DNA from: Brachynemurus nebulosus
Lineage: Eukaryota; Arthropoda; Insecta; Neuroptera; Myrmeleontidae
NCBI GenBank assembly: GCA_035578155.1
Contig: JAPWDM010000076.1
Coordinates: forward strand, 62,001-126,000
DNA: 64,000 bases
Reading direction: 5' to 3'
The notes beneath the pieces were generated by a model. It was not told the DNA's origin, did no database searches, and was given only the letters and a program-made list of their open reading frames with translations. The translations under genes and the position numbers were made by a program. Positions 10,418 to 19,914 of this stretch are shown piece after piece (within the stretch, counting starts at the first letter, position 1; each line of letters begins with the position of its first letter).

Positions 10418-10803
10418 GACCGAATGGGGGCATTTGTGAATGACGTTCACAATTACCCCACAATTTTAAAATCATGGAGTAATTGTGAATTGGTAATAAA
10501 TTGTCCAATTTCTTTAGCAATTAATAAGGAACCCTCTCAGGTATTAGATCACTTCATTAGAAGTACTTTTAACCATTTTTTATCTTGTAAAAAAAGAAAA
10601 TGAATTAAAAAAATTTTTTTTGTAGATTGGTCGAAGTAAGGTACATAAAATTTTGCAAGGGTTTTTTCAAAGTAAAAAGAAAAATACTAATGCTTAATTA
10701 TATTAATTGTAAGAGTTGATTTTTAATAATATCAATGTTATTTTAGAAATTATAAACGCCGTTCACAATTAACCCGATTCACAATTACCCCGATTAACCC
10801 TAC
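10418..10803. repeat. Element fragment with TTCACAATTACCCC motifs
   Basis: TTCACAATTA(A/C)CCC occurs several times (about 10449, 10762 and 10779). The right edge reads ATTACCCCGATTAACCCTAC. The reverse complement of that edge matches 30392-30417 (GTAGGGTTGACCGGGGCAAT), so both are ends of one dispersed family. The enclosed 75-residue frame (10376-10603) is not recognisable. Confidence 0.4.
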
Positions 10804-11205
10804 TTCTTGAAACACCGTCTCTGATATGTAATTCTGATCATTTTTATGAAGAGCGGCAATATTTACTTTTGTACACATTTTTTGTGATTTTGAAACGCTC
10901 TCTATATCTCTTGAATATTTTTCCGGAAATTTTAAAAGTTTAAAATAATTGAATAAAAAATACATTTTATTTTTTAGCGTGATTCTAATATACTTAAAAT
11001 ACAAAATATTGTTTATCTTAGATACTTGCAGCACACCCAATTTCATCAAAATCGAAGTGGTGCTTTTTGAGTAATAAATAATTTATTGAGTGTATGGTTT
11101 GTATTAACCATAGAGAAGAATGCTCAAAAATCTGTGAAAAAATAAATTCTTAATTTTTGGTCAAAGATTTGGAAACTGTATGTTTTACTACTGCTTTATA
11201 TTTAA

Positions 11206-11539
11206 CAATTTCCGTTGTTTATGGGTCTGATAATTTTTTTTGGCTATTACAATCTTAGTTTTTATACAGTTTTCAATGTATCCTTTTGCTACACTCATGT
11301 TCTTCCATCTTTTGTGGCGCTTTAATGTATCACAGTATCATGTTATCTCCACCGTTAACTAATAATGTAGCCGATATACGGCGAAAGCAATGACCAGTAT
11401 ACAAATTAAATTCTGGTAATTTTAGATACTGAGCGATTTCACTGGGTGTTTTTGCAATGCTATGCATGCCTACAACTTGTTTAATACATTTGCTACATAT
11501 TAAAATATCTTTAAAAAAGTCGTCATGGGGTCTTCTCAT
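11206..11539 (-). pseudogene. Crypton-type tyrosine recombinase C-terminal fragment
   Basis: The minus-strand frame reads KTPSEIAQYLKLPEFNLYTG then HCFRRISATLLVNGGD. HxxR followed by SATLL is the box II motif of tyrosine recombinases, and the preceding segment is characteristic of Crypton-type proteins. The frame stops at 11330, but a shifted frame downstream continues LKRHKRWKNMSVAKGYIENC, which would carry the catalytic tyrosine (GYIE). The fragment is therefore frameshifted. A TTTCAG sequence directly before the first ATG could be a splice acceptor. Upstream domains are not visible. Confidence 0.65.
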
Positions 11540-11787
11540 CCTGAAATCTCAAGGTAAGATATTTCTGTAGAATGATTAAAAATCAATTGAATTTTCTTCA
11601 TACTAGCAACAATGGAGTATTATAAGATGCAGATCTTACTTATATGAGAGAAATTGACAAAATTGGTCAGGAAAATGGTAAATATAAGGCTTTCTTTTTT
11701 TACCACTCGCGACGTTAATAAAGCTCAAATACTGATGTACATATAGCGAATATAGTAACATAAAACGGATGAAACAGAATGTAACTA

Positions 11788-13210
11788 CAGTACTTATTCT
11801 CAAATGGGAACACGTCGGGACTGGGGAAGTGAGTGTTTCCATTTGAGAATCACCAATGTCGGTTGATGATATTTAATAGTAAGGAAATACATAGAAATTA
11901 CATATGTATGAAATAAACTCTAATGCCGGGTACACACTGAGACAAACATTGTTAGCTAACACAAATGTTAGCTAACTTTTGTTAGCGAACAACGTTTCTG
12001 AACATTTGTTAACTAACAAAGTTAGCTAACATGAATGTACACACTGAAATTTCAATTTTTTTAGAACATTTGGTATTTTATTGTTGTTACATGCTTTTAT
12101 TCATTATTGATATAAAAAATTATCAAGTAGTGATGTTGACGTTATGGTATTGTAAGTGTGATTTTTGATTGGACATATCAATCGGCCGGGAAACGAGAAA
12201 CGATTGAGTTTTTTTAGAAACGAACGGGAACATATAATTTTCACGGGATTGGGACTGGCACTAAAGGTGGTAATCGAAGCAAGAACCGAGTTCCTTTGGG
12301 AATTGAATTAAAACTGATAAATCGGGTGGAATTGAGACTTATGGGGATTTGACTTTTTTTCAGGATTGGCAAATCAACTTCGGGGGGAATAGCAAATTAA
12401 CTTCAGGTGTAGGTGGGAACAAGATATAAAAATTCTCAGCGATATCTCTAGTTTGGATATCAAAATAAAGAAGAAAAAAAGCGTCAATGGTGGATAAAAA
12501 GTGTTTTGCAATAATGTTGTCTAGCTTTAGAATTACAGAATAATTTTCAAATTCAAGATGCAAGTAAAATCAAAAACTTCTACAGAATGTCTAAAACAGA
12601 TTTTTAAATATTCATTAAACCGCAAATCATCAAAAAATTAAAAAATAAAAACATAAAAATTCTTAATAAAAATTATAGCAAATATAAATTATACAAATAC
12701 ATAAAAAAAAAATAAACTTGTCCAAATACAAAACAAATATTTTGTTTCATTAAAAAATGTTAGCTAACATTCAAACCCTTTGAAGTTTAGCGCTCGTCAA
12801 TGGGAAACATAATAACACGCTAAATAACATTTTTTTAAATAAAAATGTTATTTAAAAATGTTAGTACAACAGAAATCAAACGAACATGTTAGTGAACAAT
12901 GTTAGCGAACTGTGTTAGCTAACAATGTTCGTCTCAGTGTGTACCCGGGGTTATAGTTTAAATTACTTTATACGGCGAATATCCAATGGTATTGACTCCA
13001 ATTTTACATAGTGACGTCAGCGAATTATATAATATACAATATAAATGATACGACGCAAAATACAAATTGTTAAGTTTATTTTAAAAACGATCAAAAAACC
13101 CACTTTATAACTGAGTTGAATATTGAAAAAGATTCTATTCAAAAGCTCACAAAGATAATATAGAAGCTCGTGTTTCCATTTGAGAGTGCTCCATTTGAGA
13201 ATAAGTACTG
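11788..13210. mobile_element. TA-flanked element with CAGTACTTATTCTCAAATGG ends, host of a nested element
   Basis: The first 20 bases, CAGTACTTATTCTCAAATGG, recur perfectly as the inverse at the right end. A second inner inverted motif (TTTCCATTTGAGA) lies just inside both. TA flanks each end (11786-11787 and 13211-13212). About 1 kb of its 1.42 kb is another inserted element (11936-12948). No transposase is recognisable, so it is a non-autonomous Tc1/mariner-type element. Confidence 0.7.
11936..12948. mobile_element. Unclassified inverted-repeat element with GTTAGCTAAC clusters
   Basis: Both ends read CCGGGTACACACTGAGAC and then AACATTGTTAGCTAACA in inverted orientation. Inside each end the palindrome GTTAGCTAAC and variants recur: three or four times on the left (about 11950-12035) and several on the right (about 12760-12935). 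The interior is AT-rich and non-coding. I could not define a target duplication. Clustered palindromes in the ends suggest transposase-binding arrays. It may be related in design to 31406-32588. Confidence 0.65.
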
Positions 13211-13652
13211 TACCGCTTTCGTATCCATCGAACACGAGCGCCATCTTTGATTTGGACACTTTTTTGAATACGTTGAGTTTCGTCTCCTTGTCTAATCTCC
13301 ATACTAGCAACAGTAAAAACACGATTTGTTCTTGTTTTCGAATCTAGAATATTGATTATTAAAAATGTATGTATATCTTGAGTATCACAGACTGTAATTT
13401 TCACTAATTTTATTGGAAAAATGGAAAATTAAAGGAAACAATACCAAGTTAAAAAACCAGGAAGAATGTATTACAGTTATTAAAAATTATGATTATTTAA
13501 TATATCTTAATTATTAAATAAAGTAAAAATATAAAATTTTATTTTTGTTGTCACAGTCGCAGAAACCAATTTTAGAATTTGGCGTTTACAATCTTGTAGA
13601 GGGAGTTAGTATATATTTTATTTCTTTCTGATACACGGCTTAAGACAGTAAT

Positions 13653-13961
13653 AGCTCGTCCACACTACACAAACTTTTGTTTGTACAAACTTTTGCACAA
13701 ACAAAAGTTTGTAAAAGTAGCACGTCCACATTACACAAACTTTTGGGGAGATACCAACTTTTTGATGTGAGATACAAAAATTCACAAACACTGGTACAAA
13801 CTTTGAACATCACGTTCACACGTATCGTTTGCCCAAACTTATGTTTGTGTAAACAATTTATTCAAACAAAAGTTTGTGTGATTTTACAAAATGTTTGCGC
13901 AAACTTCATGTCCACACGTACCATTTTGCACAAACAAAAGTTTGTATAGTCTGGATCGGCT
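13653..13961. mobile_element. 309-bp element with ACAAACTTTTGTTTGT palindromes
   Basis: The ends read AGC(T/C)(C/G)(G/A)TCCA(C/G)ACTA and continue into ACAAACTTTTGTTTG in inverted orientation. The same palindromic motif or half of it appears at least seven times within 300 bases, with TCCACA-type segments between. No coding capacity. The target duplication is unclear. Confidence 0.65.
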
Positions 13962-14440
13962 ATAAGAAATAATAAAGTGACTATACTCATTTATCTATGC
14001 ATACATTTTCGAATGCGCTGGGACACAACCGTATTTCAAATTTTTAAAAATATCGATAATATTTCAAGATTAACAATTATATCGAAATTTCCTCCATTAT
14101 GTATAACTTATTTTGTAAAAACACGAAATATAAATTCAAGCATACATTAGGAGTCTATTATTTTTTTTAAATCGTCCGATATACGTATTTGAAAGATTAA
14201 TATCAATATGGATAAAAAACAAAAAAAAAAGAAAATTAATTAAACTCGTAACCCTCCTTTAACATAAAATAGTAGAAAAAATTATATTTTATAATTGAAA
14301 ATTATCTGTAACTATACACATTTGTATATATGTATATCTATGTAGAGAACAGTAGAGAACAGCAAGTAAGAAAAATTAGTGTCCCTTCTGCAATTTTTAG
14401 TTATTGAAATTCTTGTTATAATATTAATAAAATTTTTCTA
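13962..14440. other. AT-rich stretch, nothing recognised
   Basis: No gene, repeat family or regulatory site could be supported here. Confidence 0.4.
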
Positions 14441-14442
14441 TA

Positions 14443-15132
14443 CAGGGTGTTAGTGAATAAGTGCGAAAAATTTTAATGGGTGATTGCTGAGGTTTTTTTA
14501 TGTAAAAAAGTTTATATAAACCCAGGTCCGAAAACGCTTAGTTTCCAAGATACAGAGTATCCCGTTTCTTGTTTTTTAAAAATATTTTTCTATATTAAAT
14601 TAAAAACAAATTATGTGATTATACTGTAGAAATGAAGCGTCTTCACCTTTTTGTTGCTAAGACTTTTTCATAAAATGACCTCAGCAGTTAATACGAGAAC
14701 CTAAACCGATTTTGTAGTAAGAACAGTAATTGAAAATTGCTTTTTATCTTGAAAACGGACACATGAACGACAAAATACTAAGAGGTCATTTTTGTCAACA
14801 ATTTATAGAACATTTAAAAAACATTTTAAAATTAGAAAAAATCATTGGCGTCCCTTTTTTTCTTCAAAAATATATCATCATATGGCCGTACGGACGCCAC
14901 TGGTTTGAATGGAAATATTCTGTCTACTTCAGAATATGGGTATTTATCCTGTCGTAGCGTATGCCAAATTTTACGGAATATATAAGAAAATATTTAAAAA
15001 ATACGAGAAACTGAACACTCTGTATCTTGGAAACTAAGCGTTTTCGGACATGGGTTGATATAAACTTTTTTACATAAAAAAACCTCAGCAATCACCCATT
15101 AAAATATTTCGCACTCATTCACTAACACCCTG
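14443..15132. mobile_element. 690-bp non-autonomous Tc1/mariner-type element with long TIRs
   Basis: The ends read CAGGGTGTTAGTGAAT and continue as near-perfect inverted repeats for about 135 bases, including TTAGTTTCCAAGATACAGAG and its inverse. TA flanks both sides (14441-14442 and 15133-15134). The internal 75-residue frame at 14730-14957 shows no transposase motif. Confidence 0.85.
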
Positions 15133-15134
15133 TA

Positions 15135-15800
15135 TAGCTAAAGATAAGTAAAATTAATACAGAATTTATTATTTACCAATAGTAAATTATAAATTTTAAT
15201 TCGATGATTAACCTAAATAATAAAAAAAAAAAAATGTTTCCAAATAATTTTTATTAAAGACTCTTTACTTTTGTTCAATAGTGTAAATACTTATGGTTTA
15301 TTATAATATTGGTTAAACTTTTGGGGTTAAGTGGAAGAGAGATTATTTACAAAAATAAGTGTCATCACTGTTCACACTATGCTTTGAAATATGACTTTAT
15401 CCTTGTTTTCCAAAAACGTCTAGTAAGACTCTCTCTATTTAAAATTTTCCCCTTTAATACGTTTTACAGTGACAAGTTTGGTGGAATTTACTCTACTTCA
15501 TATTTGTGGAATAATTTAACACTTTATTCTTACTATTAATATTCAAATTTTCTGAAACACAAAATTAATACGCATTTCCAGATAATATTTGTTCAATGGC
15601 TGCTTTTAACTTTTAAAACACTCTTTTACTAGAGTCTCACTTACTTTATGTTAATCTAATAATCTGTTATGTTAAAATACCTAGTAAGAAGGAAATAAAG
15701 CACTTATAGCCACAAAGACAAGTTTTTCAATGTTAAAAATTAATCCTATTTACTAGAAACTCCCTGTATATACATTTGTAACACAATATAAAATTAATAT
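15135..15800. other. AT-rich stretch, nothing recognised
   Basis: No supported gene. The 76-residue frame at 15309-15539 shows no domain and has the composition of its surroundings. Confidence 0.35.
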
Positions 15801-15801
15801 A

Positions 15802-15804
<3 letters not shown>

Positions 15805-15854
<50 letters not shown>
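15805..15854. repeat. (TA)n microsatellite
   Basis: About 50 bases of TA, just downstream (minus strand) of the CXC exon. Confidence 0.95.
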
Positions 15855-15857
<3 letters not shown>

Positions 15858-15891
15858 CCTTTGTATTAATTTTTAATTGACATACTTGTAG

Positions 15892-16116
15892 TCAATTGTT
15901 ACTATGAACTAACCAAATTTCTTGCGTATTATTGTAAACATTCTTACAACCTTTGCATTTGCAATCTTGGCAAGGTTTCTTTGATTGATAACAGGAACAT
16001 TTTTGTCCATAGCAAACTAAGTAAAATTGATTTTTTGATCTTTTCCCGCATTTACAGCCACTGGAATACGATGGTTTCATTTTTGAAAGCTGCAGTTGCT
16101 CAGACTTATTAAATTT
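15892..16116 (-). CDS. Terminal exon encoding a CXC domain like that of MSL2
   Basis: The open frame contains GCKCGKRSKNQFYLVCYGQK followed by CSCYQSKKPCQDCKCKGCKN. The spacing (CxC, a gap, C, then CxCY, CxxCxCxGCxN) is that of the CXC DNA-binding domain, and the variant with a C-x-G-Q-K-C-S-C-Y core most resembles MSL2, an E3 ubiquitin ligase that in flies targets the dosage compensation complex to DNA. A pyrimidine-rich tract ending in CAG immediately precedes 16116, and the frame is open from there, so the exon probably starts at 16116 rather than at the ATG at 16080. It ends at a stop 20 or so residues after the CXC. RING and other exons should lie at higher coordinates on this strand, but I could not identify them. 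It may be the only host coding exon here. A decayed retrocopy is unlikely given the intron-type acceptor. Confidence 0.6.
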   Translation of the reverse strand, partial: KFNKSEQLQLSKMKPSYSSGCKCGKRSKNQFYLVCYGQKCSCYQSKKPCQDCKCKGCKNVYNNTQEIWLVHSNN

Positions 16117-16132
16117 CTGAAAAAAATAAATA
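16117..16132 (-). promoter_or_regulatory. Splice acceptor of the CXC exon
   Basis: On the minus strand the sequence reads TTTATTTTTTTCAG directly before the open coding frame, a good polypyrimidine tract plus AG. Confidence 0.55.
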
Positions 16133-17768
16133 TCAATATAAGATAATAAGAAAATATATAGAAAAATACAAGTAATTCTGAATAATGAGATTATATTGGC
16201 GATTAGTTTTAATTAAACTACTTGTAAGGTACTTGTTAGGTACTTGCTAGTTTATTCAACAAGTGAGTCGTTGGTGTGGTAATGATTTGATGCATAAGAT
16301 GATTCTTTGAAAGTAAGTTTTAAATATCAGAAGAAATTAGGCTCCGTTGTATGACCGAAACCACCATGAAGAGAATCAATAACGGTCATTCACAAACTAG
16401 CGTGGTGGTTGTTAACATACACCAGTGTACTTAAGATACACTGTATTTCGGACACTTACAGTAACATATATATTCACTGATATAATTGCGCCATCTGTGA
16501 CAGATTTTTCGAATTGTAAATAATGTTTAATTTTGCCAGAATGGTTTAATTAAAATTCACAGTGTTTGAAAATGGTTTAATTAAAATTAACATAATGAAT
16601 TGGTCGTACATGTCAAAGTAAATCGAGTGTTCAAGTATCAGCTAAGCTGGACATCAAGTTAACATATGAATATTGGTGTATGTGTAAATACGAACAAAAG
16701 TTCGCCATACATAATAATGTTCCACAGGCACTCGATAACATTTGAAATTCAAAATGGTTTAGTATAATTCCTATTTTGCAAATTCCTAGGAGTTGGCATC
16801 TCTGATTTTCTTTCCTTTTTTGTAACCATATCTATAGTATTTGTCACTGCAAGTAAAGTCCAGCATTTTTAAACAAAAAATTTCTTTATGGTTAAAATAA
16901 AAAAGTTAAATATATTACCATGTGTTAACGTTAGGATGGGTAGATCATGCGCTGTAAATATTCCATCGGATACATACATTAAATGATAAATATATTAGAC
17001 AATGTTACTTGTGCGTGTGTTACTACATAATAATTACGTGTAATTCGTTTCGCTATGTCTCTTAAAGAAATACATAAACTTTGGTGTACAATAGTTGTTA
17101 AAGGACCTTAACTTCATTTAAAAAGATTTTTCTAACACTATCCTGCGCCACAGGGTATTTCTATTGGAATTGCATTTTGGAAAATATTTCATTTACTGTT
17201 AATCATTTTCTATAAATTACTTTTAAATTTTCGAAAACTTGGTTGCTTATATCTCTGAAACTTATTGAGACAGATTAGCTGAAATAATTTTAATTGAGTG
17301 TTTTTAATAAATATTAGTGCCTGTAATTTTTCTGACTTTTTGAATTACCAATTTAACATTTTTCGGTAGAAAGAAAAAAAAAGTTTTAACCTCAGCATTT
17401 TGTAAACAGAGTTAAAAATTAATGAAAAATGGTAAAAGAAACCTTTATTTTACGAATAATTTCTAGCGATACTCCATACAATGGGGTAAGTTTTAAAAAT
17501 GTTTTAATTTTAATCTCCACTTTCTAATACAAAAAGAACCAACCTACATCAAGCAATTATAAGTTTTTAAATTTTTCTTCGGAACACTAAAAAGATACTT
17601 AAATGTGACTGATAATAGTGATAATTGTACTACGTACATAATATGTTTGTGTGTGTTTCGTCTAGCAGATATATTCCCATCATAATAAAATCGGCCATCA
17701 AATGCAAACATGTTTTGGATCGTCTCAAGGATAATAAACATTTTGTGATTTTCAAATATGTATGATTA
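16133..17768. other. Probable intron or intergenic, no gene recognised
   Basis: AT-rich, with no supported coding frame. If the CXC exon belongs to a minus-strand gene, this would be its last intron. Confidence 0.35.
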
Positions 17769-17770
17769 TA

Positions 17771-18527
17771 GGTTTGTTCCAGCATGCTATATTTGACAGT
17801 ACGTCTGTTTACATGCACCAAATTACAAACTTGTTATTGACTGTCTAATTTGCGAAGGATTTTTTAATATATGTAGTGTTTTTCTTTTACTTATTGCTAT
17901 TTCTATCTTTTTCCGGTTTAAAGACAACGGTTTACAGGTTAACTGTTTAATGTACAGAAATTGAAAATTTGAAACTAGATAAACAAATTTTATAAGTATA
18001 ATTATTAATAGAGATTTTAAAAAAGAAAAAAATTAAAGAGATTAATTTCTGTTTTCTAGATAATTATATTAAAAATGTAGGTTAACAAAATTTCGAGCTA
18101 CACGCATAAATTTTATTTTAACATGTCTTATTACTGAAATTCTTATAAACTGAAATACAATTTTATTTAATACTTAGAGTGTTACTTTATGATATTCCAT
18201 ATTTGTTTTATTGATTTAATTTTAGTGAAAATATAAACGATATGAGTGAGATGAGGAAACAACTCTGATTTTCACTATTCATCTCTGCTGAAACAGAGAA
18301 CGAAATAATTCCATTATTATTTCATTACCAAAAAATTCGAATTAAAAATTATACTTACGACACTGTGGAAGAAGACATTATGTATTAAATGACAACAATT
18401 TTTTTTAAATATACCAGCACTAGGTACATTACAAACATGTTTGTGACTTGTTTATTGTCGTGCATGGGCATAAATAAATCATATACATGTTTTAAACTTT
18501 GTCGAAAAATGGATGTTGGAACAAACC
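17771..18527. mobile_element. TA-flanked element with GGTTTGTTCCA ends
   Basis: The left end reads GGTTTGTTCCAGCATGC and the right end is the inverse of GGTTTGTTCCAACATCC. TA flanks both (17769-17770 and 18528-18529). The interior is non-coding, so this is a non-autonomous Tc1/mariner-type element. Confidence 0.65.
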
Positions 18528-18529
18528 TA

Positions 18530-19139
18530 GTATCAGTTGTCCTTAAATTTTAAATAAATATATGACCCATAAATTGCCATTGACATAGGTATACTCCGCA
18601 TACTACTAACCCAAATATTATAAAGTTTTTTGTAACAGTAATCACATATACGTACATAAAAATTTAAGAAAGATTCTAATTAGGTAACAGATTGTTTAAA
18701 ATCAATTTTTTTATAGAAACTTTTGAAATCTTTAGTGTGCAATATACTTACATTTTCTTTACTTTTGTATCAATAGGTACAAATTTAAAATGAAAGCTTT
18801 AACAAGAAAAACTAATATTTATCTTATTTTTGGAATAATGAAAAAATATTCTCTTAAAGAAACTGCATTACCTGTGAGTATTTGTACGATTATAACAAGT
18901 AGACAGTATCTACTAAACAAAAAAATAATACTATAATGTTTGGTATAATTTTCAATTTGGACTGGTTAATTAACTATAATAATTTATTTTATCTATTTTA
19001 AAACATAGTAATTCATTTAATTTATAATTAACTACTATAAATATTTCAAATTTTAATTTTTTTTAACTTATGCTGAACTAAATTTCGTATTTTGGTATGA
19101 AATATGAGGTGAAATTGTTTTGCTACAAATTTTGTTCAA
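18530..19139. other. AT-rich stretch, nothing recognised
   Basis: No supported gene or repeat. Confidence 0.35.
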
Positions 19140-19437
19140 ATTTTTTTGGATGCTGCTGTACAGGTATTTTCAAAAGATTCCATAAATAAGTACATAAACA
19201 TATTTTGTTGACAAAAAGTTCAACATTCAAAAACCGAAAACAAAACATATGTTAGGCAGTCAGAGCCTGATTAAGGTTTTTTTTCTTAGAGCCATTTTTT
19301 AACACGTTTTTGACGATCAAATATTTCTGAAATGAAACTTGATCGGGACAAATTAACTAGCAAAATTTAATTAGTAAATTGAGACCTTTCTCCCCTATTT
19401 TTTCGGAGAGTTATATATTTTACACCCTGTATAGTTT
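19140..19437 (+). repeat. Dispersed repeat ending in a CACCCTGTA terminus, copy 1
   Basis: The segment from about GTCAGAGCCTGATTAAG through TTAACTAGCAAAATTTAATT and GAGACCTTTCTCCCCTATTT to TTACACCCTGTA recurs at about 41895-42230. The CACCCTG-TA edge has the form of a Tc1/mariner terminus. The left limit is unclear. Confidence 0.6.
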
Positions 19438-19697
19438 AAACTATTTAATAAAAGGTATAAGTTTATATCGTACTTCGAAAACAAAAATAGTTTTAAGTCT
19501 TTTGGATATGGCTGATTCCATGTCGAATCAATACTGTTTTAATACTTTTTTTACTCCATCATCTTACAATTTAATGAATTTTGGTGCATAAGTGGTTCCC
19601 TTATTGATAAAAAAAAAATATCAAACTTTAGCAGATGGCTAATATGGCTATGAAAAATTTTCAAAAATCACTTACAATTAGTCTCACAACGACAGGT

Positions 19698-19913
19698 TTT
19701 TTTAAATATTAATAGCTCCGCTATTAATTGAGTTGAAAACTAAAAAATGGCCTCATTTTTCAGCGTATTAAATTCCCTTTCATCTAACATATACATGACA
19801 GTTATATGTTATCATGTCATATGTTAGATGGAAAGGAATTTAATACGCTGAAAAATGACGCCATTTTTTAGTTTTGAACTTAAATAGTAGCGGAGCTATT
19901 CATATTTAAAGAA
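19698..19913. mobile_element. Foldback MITE
   Basis: Two arms of about 100 bases are inverted copies (AATAGCTCCGCTA, ACTAAAAAATGGC, TTTTTCAGCGTATTAAATTC and CATCTAACATAT on the left, their inverses on the right) around a very short loop. The transcript or single strand would form an almost complete hairpin. Confidence 0.8.
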
Positions 19914-19914
19914 T

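Noticed and set aside
13017..13404. Overlapping minus-strand frames of 85-101 residues
   Set aside because: They cross the end of the TA-flanked element at 13210 and share no motif with known proteins.
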